Assembly (NCBI GenBank): GCA_029204225.1
Contig: CM055106.1
Coordinates: 35,870,361 to 35,934,360 of the forward strand
Origin: Diphasiastrum complanatum
Lineage: Eukaryota > Streptophyta > Lycopodiopsida > Lycopodiales > Lycopodiaceae
DNA length: 64,000 bases
Direction of reading: 5' to 3'
The notes below the pieces were generated by a model that had not been told where the DNA came from, made no database searches, and saw only the letters and a list, made by a program, of their open reading frames with translations. Position numbers and translations under genes: made by a program. Shown here one piece after another: positions 44,630-56,300 of the stretch (the first letter of the stretch is position 1; the number at the start of each line of letters is the position of its first letter).

Positions 44630-45455
44630 TGCATATATTATGCTGGATTAGATTACAAGATTGATTAGCTATGCTTAAGCTAAGCATCTGTTTAAGTACG
44701 TTTCTGTTGACGTTGCATGGTGGCGGTGGATCGTGGTAGTTTGAAAAACTTCACGCTTGAGCCGATAGTTCATCTCCTCCCTGGAGTGTCGGCCTTCTGC
44801 GTATGAGGCGAAAAAGCCAAAAAAAACTGAAGGTTGGCTAAAACAAGATTTGGGTCCTTTTATGCCTATTGTCGCCTTTTATCAAGACACGAAAAATGCG
44901 AACTGTGCGACAAATAGTCCAAATATGTAGACTGTGCAAAAACTAATTAAAAATATGCAGCAGTCTAAAAAGACAAGGGAAAATACTAAGGCTTTAAAGT
45001 AGAAACTTAATGTTTCTTCAAGATTAAATTCATATGATTCTTCTAACGTGAAATTATTCATTTTTTGAAGGACTATACTACTTGTATAGTTAAGGCTTGG
45101 AATTTAAGATGTTCCAAGATGATTGTATTTCAATTTCTTAAACTCAGATTGTCTCTTATCCATTCATCTTGGATCCAACTTGATCCAAGAGTCCACAAAA
45201 AGTACATTGGAAATCACAAGATTCATGTGAGTCCAAAATTGGACCCAACTCTAAAAAAAGTAAACTCTAAGTTTAAAATTGACTTTGGGCCTCAAGTTTA
45301 TTTTAATTACAAAGGGGCCCAAGTCTATTATTTTATTTACAACTCACTTGTGTGCTCATTGGGCCATGGGCTTATACGCGCAGGATGCCATGCCCTCGCA
45401 ACACATTTTATTGGCCAATATTATTTATTTACAATTCGTCGGGAATACCCCAACA
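44630..45455 (-). repeat. LTR of a minus-strand copia (family F)
   Basis: Starts TGCATATATTATGC on the plus strand one base after GATACCA and ends GAATACCCCAACA, giving TGTTGGGG...TATATGCA on the minus strand. 826 bp. Confidence 0.65.
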
Positions 45456-46250
45456 GTTTCTGAGACATAAAAACATAGTTTTTGTAGTTTGGCAAGGGTA
45501 CATAGATAGATCTCAAATAGATGATGGTTATTGTCACTTGTGCTGAAAATGTTTGGAAGAAAAGTCATGTGCATAATAGAGTGAATCCTATTTGGAAGGC
45601 ACTTATTATTGATGATTCAGATATTTTCCTGTGTCATCTCTCTAGTTAATTTTTATAAGAAATTGAAAATTTCTTTTAAAAGGAGGGGTGAAGTAATGGG
45701 TAAAATTCTATTAGAGGATCTATCAATTGCATAATTTTCAGATAAGAGAAATTCTCTAGAGATTGTGTGGAACTATCTGGAACTAGAGGTGGTCTAAAAT
45801 TGGAAACCATTATAAGAAGTACTATGTAAGATCATAAGTTACTAATCCCAGTTGGTAGGGATAGAAGTAAGTTTGATCATGGAATGTCTGTATTGGATCA
45901 ACCTAATCTTAGCTTAGATGCTAGGATCAGGAAAAGGGTTGACTAAGTAGGAGAGATTTGTAGTAAGAGATAAGATGGATTGGAAAATTCATGAGAGCGA
46001 ATGTATTCTCAGTCTCAGAGATTTCCCATATATGTTATTTACTATTGAGGAATATAATTTTTTAGTAACTGAGTTACAAGATTCTCAGTGAGATATGTGA
46101 GTAACATATGCAAATTATGGAGAAATCTGTCAGATAAAGACATATGTGTATGTACTGGGTCATAGTGAGCCTTGTTCTCATATGTGCACATTTAATCCTG
46201 TATGGATCTACTATGTATTCCTGGTTACTAGGGTTATGTGGTGCACTTAA
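45456..46250. other. No gene seen
   Basis: AT-rich DNA with no recognised coding motifs. It lies between an LTR and copia integrase debris. Confidence 0.4.
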
Positions 46251-46253
46251 CCT

Positions 46254-47824
46254 TATGAAATACTTTGCATCCTTCAGAGAAGGATTCTTCATTGGGCCAC
46301 AAATGTCTGTATGTACAACATCTAACAATCATCTAGCAGTATGTTGATGGCTTGATCTGAATGGTTTCCTAGTCTGTTTACCAACTAAACAGTCTTGACA
46401 GACAGGTAACTCGACTTTATTATCAGGATAGTCTAGATCAAGAACAATAGAATGTTTAGACATTTGTTATACAGAAGCATGATTCAAGTGACCAAGTCTA
46501 TAATGCCAAAGTAAACTTTTATTTGCTTGAATAGAAGTATTGAGCGCCTAACTAGAGGCAGAAAAGCAATGACTTAATCTATACAAGTATCCATGCCTCT
46601 TTTCGAGTGTTAGGATCTTGTCTGTCCTATCAACTACTTTGCATTGATCACATTCGAATTCTACTTTATGTCCTAGATCTGTGAATCTGCTTACAAAGAG
46701 CAGATTTGTAGATAGATTGGGTACATATAACACTTTGGAAAGTAGCTTAGATTGATCATTTGCAAAGCTTAATCTTACAGTACCTTCACCTTTAATAGCT
46801 TGTGTGCTATTATCGCCAAGGTGAATGTATTTGTTGGTACTGTAGGATGTATAGGACTCGAAACAACCAATGAGACTGGTCATATGCTGAGTGGCATTGG
46901 AATCCAGGAACCAAGAACTGTCATTGGATGCTCCTTGATGGCTGGTCATGAAAGCATCATGATCCGCTTCTTGAATGGGCTGTGGAGCTTCTGTAGCTGC
47001 ATTGGCCACTTGATTTGACTGTCTCTTGCTGTTGTTCTTTGCTTGTAGTATCCGGCGGTCTTGAATCTCGTGGTTGTTTCTCTCAGCAGTATCTACAAAA
47101 CAGCCTCTTCTTAGTATGCGGATTTGACTGTTCTTTGTGCTGTGTTGGTTTCTGGTCTTACTTTGATTGCTTCGGGCCTTTCTTCTTCTTCTGCTGAGTC
47201 GTGCCTTTGTTGGTGTACAAGGCATGAGAATCAGCTGAGGAACTAAAGGCTTCATTCCTCCGTATGTCTTCCTGCAACAACATTTCAATGACTCTTGAAA
47301 GAGTCAGCTCTGGATGCGTCGTGATGATCATCACCCAGCTGTCGTATGAGCTTGGCAAGCTTGTAAATAGTTGCATTCAATGCGTCTTGATCGTCTATGA
47401 CAGATCCGACAGCGGCCATTTGCTTCAGCAGGTTCTTGAACTGGTTGATGTGATTCTGCAGGGAATCACCATTTGCCATCTTGAGGGAGTAAAATTTTTT
47501 CCTGAGATGTAGCTTGGAAGCTATATATCACACTTCATATAATGTGCTCAAGATGTCCCAGACTTCTTTGGATGTCTGAGCTTCGCACACATGGCCGATC
47601 TGAGTATCCAAAATGTTGAGGATGATCAGCGCAAATGCTTTGCCATCCTACAGCTTCCATTTGGAGATCATTGTGGCGTCAGCTTCGGGTTTCTCCTCTG
47701 CACCAGTAACAACGTCATACAACTCCTTAGCCATTAGCATGGTTCTCATCTTAAATTTTCACAGATGGTAATTAGCTCCATCAAGCTTGTCCATGATAGG
47801 ACTGGCTTTCCCTTGGAAATCCAT
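46254..47824 (-). pseudogene. Copia gag, protease and start of integrase, relic
   Basis: ATG at 47824 begins MDFQGKASPIMDKLDGANYHL and a UBN2 gag runs with stops and frameshifts (DGKAFALIILNILDTQIGHV; NQFKNLLKQMAAVGSVIDDQ; MQLFTSLPSSYDSWVMII). The cysteine knuckle is degraded (GCFVDTAERNNHE). The protease site SWFLDSNATQHMTS is at about 46870 and has N where G is essential (DSN for DSG), then KVLYVPNLSTNLL. GAG-pre-integrase WHYRLGHLNH lies near 46515, and VHTDICGPMKNPS with the first integrase D near 46300. Nothing follows to the left. Confidence 0.85.
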
Positions 47825-48003
47825 GTGGAAGATTAGTCTAGCTTGATAGGAGTAACTATCAGTGACTTAAATCTGGTGCTAAATTACAGAACAAGAAGAC
47901 AATTACTCTATCAGCTAGTAGAGTCTTGTTTCTGTGGAAGCTTATCAGGCTATAAAAATAGCTCTGAAATAAAAACGCTTAAAGAATCAGATTGGCTCTG
48001 ATA

Positions 48004-48930
48004 TGTTGGAAAGAGGTGTGAAAGATAACTCGAAAAGAAATGAACTCGAATGAAAAATATTTGTGCGCAGCGGAATAAGCTATCCTTCTCTTTCATCATG
48101 CATGACTACGCCTATCAATTTCGAACAAAACAATTGTGATAGAAATCACGTTCGATCTTAAAGTAACTAACATTGAAATCGTTAGTACTACAGTAATTAT
48201 GTAGCCAAACATTAAGCATCAAAACATCAGACAAATAATTTGTCGTGAACAACTAGACAAATAATTAGTCACGAACAGCTAGACAAATAATTCGTCGCAA
48301 ACAACTAGACAAATAATTAGTCGCGAAGAGCTAGACTAATGATTAGTCGCAAACAGCTAGCCAAATAATTAGTCGCAAAGCGCTAGACTAATAATTAATC
48401 GCGAAGAGCAGACAACCAGACTAAGCAATTAGATAGCCAGACAGAACGTAGAAAAGCATTGCAGTATTGACACAAATCTGAACGCAGAACCAAACAGAGC
48501 TAAAATCAGATTAAGTATAACGAAATATACAAGTCAATAATGTAGGTGAGCACAAAACAATAGTGGGCGTAACCGCGTGCTTCACAAAGCAAATCACAAT
48601 CTGTAAAGGTTATGAACCTATTACTGACAATCCATCTGGAAGAAAGAATCAATGCGCGAAGGCATCTACAATGTCTGTCTCTGAATTACAAATGATGCTT
48701 CGTTCAATCTTCTGTTATATGAATACACAGATGGTATTCACTATATACATAAGTTTTACAGATCTGCAGATGAAGAAGGTACAAAAGTGGTTGTGCTGTC
48801 TGGGGAGATCGTGGGTGGCTGTTGTTGTTGTCAAATCTGATTTCACAATGCATGGAACGAGCGTGAGGAGGCCTCGATGTCAGGCTTTACTAAAATTCAC
48901 GCTGGTGAAAATGCGAAAATTGCGACACTC
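48004..48930 (-). repeat. LTR of a minus-strand copia; right end uncertain
   Basis: Starts TGTTGGAAAG directly after GGCTCTGATA (a degenerate primer site complement), with the gag of 47824 to its left. It contains a 31-bp tandem array. I could not fix the right end. Confidence 0.5.
48230..48411. repeat. Tandem array, about 6 units of 31 bp
   Basis: Units read GACAAATAATTAGTCGCGAA plus CAACTA or similar. They differ by a few bases each. Confidence 0.9.
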
Positions 48931-49050
48931 CGTCCAATGCGGCCCTCCACTTATTTTTAACACCTTGAACACTCCCTCATGCCCTTCTTGCCAAGTGTCC
49001 ACTCCCCTTTGGAAGGTACTCCAAGTTGGCCCCTCATTAAATAACATATG

Positions 49051-49240
49051 CTTTGGCCCTCCACTTTTTTAACACCTTGAGCACTCCCTACACCATGTCA
49101 AGGAGTGTAACTAAGGCTGAGAACCAAGGAAAAAGCTTTGTGTAAGTTTTTCCTTGGTTCTCAGCCTTAGATGCACTCTCACATGGTGCACTCCGGTGCA
49201 GGGAGTGCTCAAGGTGCTGAGATTAAGCAAAGCCGTGCTT
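49051..49240. repeat. Long inverted repeat (MITE-like hairpin)
   Basis: The left arm (CTTTGGCCCTCCA, AACACCTTGAGCACTCCCT, CTAAGGCTGAGAACCAAGG) is repeated inverted on the right (CCTTGGTTCTCAGCCTTAG, AGGGAGTGCTCAAGGTGCT). Arms are about 90 bp around a short centre (AAAGCTTTGTGTAAG). The outer part of the left arm also occurs in direct orientation at about 48940-48985. Confidence 0.85.
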
Positions 49241-51454
49241 TGGAGGGTGGAGGAATTGATGAAGTCTTGGTCAAGTCTTCAAAAACAAGTGGAGGTATCT
49301 TTTTAATGTTTTTCTAGCTTCCAAGGCCCCTTCCCCATTATTATCCAATTTTGGGTGGTACCTTTGGTCAACCCCTATTTTCTTAGGTGGCCTCCATTTT
49401 TCCTGCTGGGTAGCGATTGACTTGGCTTTTCCTTGATTTTCTCAGGTTGCACGCACAAGTTGGCCGTTGTGTTGGTAGTTTGTGTTGTTAGGCTATTGGC
49501 AGTTTGTGCTATTAGGCTATTGGCTTGGCCCGCACATTTTACTTGGTGTTCAGAAGTTACCCATATTTTGCTGTTAGGCTTTTCACAATTTTTTGGCTCT
49601 GTCGCAACATTTTTCAATCCCATTTTTTAACAAAAAAAAAAATTCCGATTTTTTTTTCGAACTATCTTTTGCAACATTCATGACTAGAGATTTCTTCGGC
49701 AAACCAGTTTCCCTGAAAACACACTGGGCAATATATATTAGTAAAAATTGTTTCAGTACATAGTGAAATTTTTCCTCGGCTTTGCTGTCTATTTCAACTT
49801 CCGTAACTAGTCAATTCTAAGGCCGCAAAATATTTCATGGGCCATTTCTAGGGCCGCAAAATTTTCTCTAGTCGCATTTAGGATGGGCTGGGACCCACTA
49901 TTATAGGCAATTTTATAACGGTTTTTACTCTAATAGCTGGGTTTTACATGTTGGTTTTACAATTTTGTGAATATCGCTCTAAAAAACAATCCAATTTTCC
50001 AAGTAAAAAATTCAGCTACCAAGATGCTTGCATGCAAGGTAAGATTTTCCAGTTGTTTCATGCCATTAAAAATGTTGACTTCAACAAGAAGGATTCTCAG
50101 AGATTTGTACATCATAAGCTTCAATAAGCTTCAGCCCGCTTAGCTGAAGTTTTTATTTCCAGTGAGAATACCTCATGCTCAAATCATTTCAACACTTTCA
50201 CTGATAAAACTTTAGCTTCTAATTTTAACGCCAGATCTGTTTTCTTTGAAGCCTCATTGGATATCCCTATTCGAATGTGTCTCTTTTTTTTTTCTGCTTT
50301 CTAGAAAATGGACTTGTTTAGCAGTAGCTAAAACAAGTATAGTTCTTTCTAACATCCCCTTCTCCTCAAATAACCAGTTTGTTTCATTTTGCACTAGCCA
50401 TATGGTGTTGGACAGTTATCTCCTTCCGTGTGAAGATTCCACGAATTTAGAATCTGATTTTCTACAAACAAATTGCGAGTCGGGTCAACATTTTTACATG
50501 CAGAAAGTAACAACAGTTTGCAAAAATGAACTAGGATTCGCACAGCCTATAGAAATACACGGAGTTCAAGATAGGTAAAAGACTTGATGCCGATGCCGAT
50601 GCCGATGCACTCACCAAGCAAGATAGGTAAAAAGACTTGATGCCGATGCACTCACCAAGCAATGAACCACACTAAGGACCTCCCATGCAATCAAACCACC
50701 CTAAGTACCCACTCTTGATCACCCTAGTTATAGAGAGGCTTAAATTTTGCCCTCTTTGTGCTAAAGAGTAAATCACCCACCTCCCTCCCACAATCACAAC
50801 ACTAAAATGGTGATAAAGAAGCAAAAACGGAATAATAATACTTGTCATCCTCCAGTTCACTCTTCACGCATATTTCTCCAGCACTAAAGTCGTGGCAAAA
50901 CAGTTGGAGAAAGAAGAAGAAGCAGAAACACATGGAAGAGATGGCTTTCGCCCACGAAACCCACTTCTCCTCTGGCTTTTGGGATATGGTATGGCAATTC
51001 GCAGACGTTTTTCAGTCACAGGGATCAATTATACTGCTATCAGAGCTCCGATCTTCAGCAAATAGTGCTTGATTTTCGGTTTAAGGAGGAGCTAGGGTCA
51101 GATCTGCCAATTTTAGATGTTCCCGTATGCCAATTTATAGCTCAGAGATGTGTCACAGAAAGCAAACGGACAGACTGAAAGGATTTCAAAGCATGAAAGC
51201 AGAAGGTTCCTTGGGTTTTCTGTGATTTTTGTTTGGGTGTAGAAATCGTAGGCTGGTTTCGATTTGAGGACGGAAGTCAATGATCTTGTTTTTGGGGAAC
51301 AAAGATTAGCTCTTTGCTTTCGACGGCATTGATCAGTGATGATGAGCAGGCCTTTGGCATGCTTTGAACTGCTCGTAGCTCCACTTGACATGGTGGCGGT
51401 TTCCTTCAGTCTGTATTCTGTTGATCGTTAAGGGTCTTTGGCAAAGAAAAAGTC
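49241..51454. other. Intergenic DNA upstream of the glycosyltransferase gene
   Basis: No convincing gene. A poly(A)/poly(T) pair lies near 49630-49660. A tandem duplication lies at 50568-50660. The gene's promoter and 5' UTR should be in the last few hundred bases before 51455, but no element can be named with confidence. Confidence 0.45.
50568..50660 (+). repeat. Tandem duplication with nested (GATGCC)n
   Basis: Two units begin AAGATAGGTAAAA and end CACTCACCAAGC. The first has GATGCC three times and the second once. Confidence 0.93.
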
Positions 51455-53786
51455 ATGGCTGAGGACAATTTTGGTTTTGCCTCAGACAAGGTGGTGAAAC
51501 GAGCAGCCAAGGACATCCCAGATACGTTAATGTCTTCCAATTCGCAAACATCTCAAAGTCCTCGCTGGTCATCTTCGGATGCTACCAAAACACAGCCTTC
51601 GTGCGTTGGACGATTTATGAACAGCAAGTTTCCAATCTCAAAAGGCTACATTATGGTGTCGATTTGCTTTCTGGCTACCATTTTGGTGTCAGGATCAATC
51701 TTTGTAGTCTCCTCATATGGTAACTCTCTGGGGCTAGACGACAAGCTGCCTCTTTTTCACAAAACACATCTCCAATTAGAGACGAATTTTGGCGATGCCA
51801 TGAAACTTTCTGAAGATGGCGCTGATAATTTTCTTCTCGAAGGTTCCACTAATTCAGGGTCGGGAACTGATAGTGAAAATCCGGAGCTTCTCATCTCAGA
51901 GAATGGTAATTCAGCCATTGGTGACAGAAAGGGGGGAATCGAATCTTGCACAGTGGAACATGCTTTGATGAGGATCTATATGTATGATCTACCACCAGAA
52001 TTCCATTTTGGAATGATCAGCGCACTCCCTGCTGGGCGACTCTGGCCTACGAATGCAAGCGAAATTCCAAGATATCCAGGTGGTTTGTATCAGCAGCACA
52101 GCCCTGAGTATTGGCTGACAGCCGATCTTCTCACTTCAATATATGCTGATCGACGCAATCCCTGCACTGTTGTCCGGGTGAAGGAGCACAGGCTCGCAAA
52201 TGCTTATTTTGTGCCTTATTTCTCCTCATTAAGCTACAACAAATACAGTAGAGGTGGGTATAAAGCACGAGCTGACCAGAATGAAGTCCTTCAACAGAGA
52301 TTAGTGAAGTTTCTTTTGAAACAGGAAGCTTGGAAGGCTTCAGAGGGTAGAAATCACATCATTCCTATGCATCATCCAAACAGCTTAAACGTTGGAAGAC
52401 AGCATCTGCGGAATGCAATGTTCGTTGTGGCTGACTTTGGTCGGTACAGCAAGGAAGTAGCTAATGTCGCAAAAGATGTTGTGGCGCCTTACAAGCATAT
52501 CGTTCCATATTTCCACAACGACAACACTTCCTTTGACAGCCGCAAGATTCTTCTTTTCTTCCAGGGTGCCATAATAAGGAAAGAGGTACGCAAGGTTTCT
52601 GGTTTTTACCTTCCAAAGGCTGTTATTTCCAGATCTGTACATCAATCTGGCTTATTTGTCATCTTGCAAAATATAACAGGACACCTGTAGTTGTTACCTC
52701 TTGAGGCAGAGCGTAAAAGCTCTCTGTGGTACTTACAGGCCTAGAACAGTTTCTTTACAAATTCGCCCAGATGAGCTTTTCCTGATCTAGACCATTGGTA
52801 AAATCTGATAAGATAAGCACCTCACATATATCACCATTTTAATCTATGTACTCTTCACAAGTTTAGTTATTGATGCCTTTAACTTTGTAAACAGCAAATT
52901 CTCAGACAGGACAAGGGAAAGTGTCAGTTAATTTTTAGGGCCCTTTTGATAAGTTCAGATTAGAGAGTACTAGATACAACTGCATTGACAGTGCTAACTG
53001 TTTTGCAAAATCTTCATTTCCAGTTTAATTGCACCCCATAACGAAGGCTCAACTAACAAGATGTACGATCTATGATTTCACAAGGACAAGTGTAACTCTG
53101 GGATATTGAATTTCATTAGCAAAAAGTACACACGGTTCCATAGAATTTGAAATGCAAGAATTAGTAAAGAAGTTGGTGTATAAATTGCTAGGATTAGTTG
53201 ACTTCATTGGCATAACAAATGAGGTATACGGAAAGGCTAAGAGGCTTGAATTCCTTTTGATGCTCATAAGCAGGGGGGAGTTATTCGCCAAAAGCTACAC
53301 GAACTACTCAAACATGAACAAGAAGTTCATTTTACCACAGGGAATACACAAAGCAATGGTGTTCGAAGTGCAACTCAAGGTATGAGATCTGCAAAATTTT
53401 GCCTTCATCTTGCTGGTGATACACCATCGTCTAATCGGCTTTTTGATGCTATTGCTAGTCATTGTGTGCCCGTGATCGTAAGTGATGAAATTGAGCTTCC
53501 ATATGAGGATCAGCTAGACTATAGTGAATTTTGCTTGTTCGTACGGTCATCCAATGCACTCAAGAAAGGATTTGTGATCAAACTGCTAAAGAGTATTACA
53601 AGTGTGGAATGGACTGTTATGTGGCATAACTTGCATCAAGTAGGCCATCATTTTGAGTTTTGGCATCCTACCCAACCAGATGATGCTGTCCACATGACTT
53701 GGAAAGCAGTTGCAAGAAAAATTTCATCTGTAAACCTTTCAATTCATAAAAGTAAACGGTATTGGAGATCCAACTCAGGGCAGTAG
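51455..53786 (+). CDS. GT47 exostosin-family glycosyltransferase, two exons, 547 aa
   Basis: Predicted exons are 51455-52585 (377 codons) and 53274-53786 (170 codons plus stop), joined in phase 0. The protein is a type II Golgi membrane enzyme: a cytoplasmic tail, one membrane segment at about 65-87 (IMVSICFLATILVSGSIFVV), a variable stem, then the exostosin domain from about 172. Family motifs are IYMYDLPPEF, PRYPGGLYQQHSPEYWL, ANAYFVPYFSSLSYN, DFGRYSKEVANVAKDV and FFQGAIIRKE. After the splice come GGVIRQKL and HFTTGNTQSNGVRSA, then the donor-sugar region CLHLAGDTPSSNRLFDAIAS and HCVPVIVSDEIELPYEDQLD. This fits GT47 group B, near ARAD-type putative arabinosyltransferases of cell-wall pectin or glycoprotein synthesis; the exact sugar cannot be told. 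No stop or frameshift in the joined frame, so it is probably a working gene. The only intact host gene here. Confidence 0.93.
52586..53273 (+). other. Intron of the GT47 gene
   Basis: Donor GAG|GTACGCAAG at 52586 and acceptor TTCCTTTTGATGCTCATAAGCAG| ending at 53273. Without splicing the frame would stop at 52690 (411 codons), losing the donor-binding half. The join restores the family sequence RKE then GGVIRQ. Confidence 0.88.
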
Positions 53787-54970
53787 GAAAGTATTTTTTA
53801 CATTTACCAGATAAATTGGTAAGGTGTACAGGTTATTATTCTATTATATCAATTGTTTGAAAAATCCTTGTGGATTCAATTTCAAGCTTCTTATAACGTC
53901 ATGCTTGCTTTTGTGATTGAACCTCAAGTTATTGTTTCTCCTTTCTAGTATCAATTGTCCCAGAATTGCTATTGATAACTCTACACATGCATACACTGTC
54001 TCATTACCTTGTCTAAACTCCACTTAGTGTGTTCTGGGCCTCACAAGGATATTAGTTACTTTCGGGTCACGTCCAGTATGACATGGCATAACTAACAGCT
54101 TGTTTCACTGGAGTACCGTGTATCCAAGACTAGCAGTATACTGTATCCTGGTCATGGACATAACATTCTTCCCTCCTTAAACTGTTTCTATCCTTAGAAA
54201 CAAAAATTCGGGTAACATATCAGGCTTTTGCAGTTGAGAAACAAATTTTTGCTTTTCTTTTGTTCTGTCTGGACTATTTCATTTCATAGAGCTCTTGCTC
54301 ATTTGGAGGAAAGTTTGTTCTTTTATTTAGCAATATATCTTGGGTATATTACATAATCATTGGACTCAAAACTTAAATGGCTAATAAAAATCACCTATTG
54401 ATAAATGCAAAATCCTGATGTTCAAATCAGACCCCTTCCTAGTGACACTCAAGTCACAGAGGGACACCACAAAACTGTTCGAAAGTGCTGTTAGTTTCCT
54501 TAACAATAAAGACAACTATTAGTTTCAAGATGACATATTCATGAGCAGTATGGTTGATCTACTCTGATATCCTTACCAGTGTTCATCATAGCATATTAAT
54601 ATTGGGACAGTGGGACTAACTTTGGCACATTTGGTGCATGTAAGTGTGATGATAAAACACAATGGGTATATTTATTCTCTTATTTAATGATTATATTGTG
54701 GATGAGCCAGAAGTTATGACCTAGTGAGCCAGTCTATCAAATAGTCAGATCTTAATTTTCTCTATAGTGGAATTATGGTATCACTTGGATTACATACCAA
54801 GTGTGAACAAGAGTCATGGATAAGGGGGTTCATTGGCTGCTAGGGGCTTAACAATCACACAAATGGCAAAATTTTGGTTTTTGGGGATTAGGATTGGGAC
54901 CTTATTTGGTGCATGCTTACTAGAGTCCGTAATGGACAATGATGGTTGGGAGAAGCTTCATAAAGCTCAT

Positions 54971-54972
<2 letters not shown>
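53787..54972. other. 3' flank of the GT47 gene, no further gene seen
   Basis: AT-rich DNA with no recognised coding region. Poly(A) signals of the gene should lie in the first few hundred bases. Confidence 0.45.

Positions 54973-55033
<61 letters not shown>
54973..55033 (+). repeat. (GA)n microsatellite of about 30 units
   Basis: Uninterrupted GA from 54973 to 55033. The surrounding short open frame is read through the repeat and is not a gene. Confidence 0.97.
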
Positions 55034-55036
<3 letters not shown>

Positions 55037-55399
55037 GCTATCATTAATTGGGCCCTCAATAATTAGTATTTTGATCCAATAACTATAATGACAAAACCAT
55101 AATTTATAATTTATTCACTCATTTTAGCCTATAGTCAATTCATGTGCTGTGAACATCATTTGATTGAGAGCCCTCAATGGGAGAGAAAATGCTATTCATG
55201 CCTTTGATCATTTCATTTTCTAACAAGTAATATAAAAATTTTCCAACTCACAAGCAGGGTCGATGCAACTTGGCTCATCTCTTGTCTCCTCTTGAAAGAA
55301 AGATACCTTACATGACATGCATCTAAATTACTTCAATGATTCTTTCCTTTTCTGGTGCATTGTATTTGTGAGTAACTTCATTTTCCTTTCTGATCTTTA

Positions 55400-55411
55400 G
55401 CTCTGATACCA
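55400..55411 (-). promoter_or_regulatory. Primer binding site complement, tRNA-Met type
   Basis: GCTCTGATACCA, complement of TGGTATCAGAGC. It marks the left edge of a minus-strand 5' LTR. Confidence 0.8.
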
Positions 55412-56035
55412 CGTCGGAAATATGTGGATCTATTAGAGTCGTAATGAAAGTGAAGTTGTCTAGAACCTGTAGTATGACTATCAGTTAGCAAGATATGATG
55501 AAGATGAAAATTATAATTGCATAACAATCAAAATGAAGATGCAATTAGTGATATGAGACAAAAACTTGAATACTTAGATTAGGGAAAATGACATATGAAA
55601 AGATCATAGTATACAAATGAAGGAGATGCGTAAATGCTATGGAGATTCACTGGATTTGCTCTCTCTTATTTTCTGTTGCACACTAAGCATGTCTTTATAA
55701 GTGTGATCTATTGGTAAATTCATAGTTGAGTACTAATAAATTATTACAAACAATTAAGTACTCCTACCTAATCCATCCTATATTGATAATCATCGCTTTG
55801 AGATCTGATTGGTAAGTACATGGTAGATAGCTATCAACTTTGCGTGGAACAGATGACAGTTCTTTCAACTGAAATAGGATCGTGACTTGGGTGGAAATAG
55901 ATACTAGGTCGAAATAGCCACTAGGCTGAAATTAGACACGGGTCGAAATAAGAGCCATGATCGACATAGATTTAGGGTCGAAATGAGTGGGTCGAATTAT
56001 TGATTTCGACCCTTGGGATCGAATATAGACTTTTG
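55412..56035 (-). repeat. Copia LTR bearing TCGAAAT repeats near its right end
   Basis: It lies between a primer site on its left and a copia RNase H end on its right. The minus strand has a CTTATAAAGAC-type TATA region near 55693. GGTCGAAAT-like motifs recur about every 25 bp at 55880-56035. The right boundary is approximate. Confidence 0.5.
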
Positions 56036-56300
56036 AGTCGATTCCATATTTAGAATATTGTTAAATTTGCTATGGTTGCCTTTTGACAATGCTTTGGTGA
56101 AGTAGTCTATTGCCATAAATTTTGTGTTATAATAAATAAGTGGAATTTTCTTGCTTAACGCTTTGTCTCTTTCATAGTGAGATTTGATTTCGATATGCTT
56201 CTATCAAGAATGAAATCTCGTATTCAAAGATAGCGATTGTCACAAAAAATATCTAATTCACGTGCATATTCAGAATGCATAGACCTAAATTACAATTGAG
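56036..56300 (-). pseudogene. Copia RNase H C-terminal end, relic
   Basis: The minus strand reads LDIFCDNRYL, then after a frameshift KHIEIKSHYERDKALSKKI and FMAIDYFTKALSKGNHSKFN. These match the CDN, SKHIE and ADIFTKAL motifs of copia RNase H. Stops and a frameshift are present. Confidence 0.78.

Noticed and set aside
48563-49072. 169-codon plus ORF as a gene
   Set aside because: It runs from an LTR into the hairpin region, has no recognised motif, and its end is repeated non-coding DNA.
50246-50578. 110-codon ORF upstream of the GT47 gene
   Set aside because: Composition (long F/S runs) and lack of motifs look like chance; it ends in a tandem duplication.
53152-53385. 77-codon plus ORF overlapping the end of the GT47 intron
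   Set aside because: It is in the wrong frame. The correct frame from 53274 restores the family sequence.
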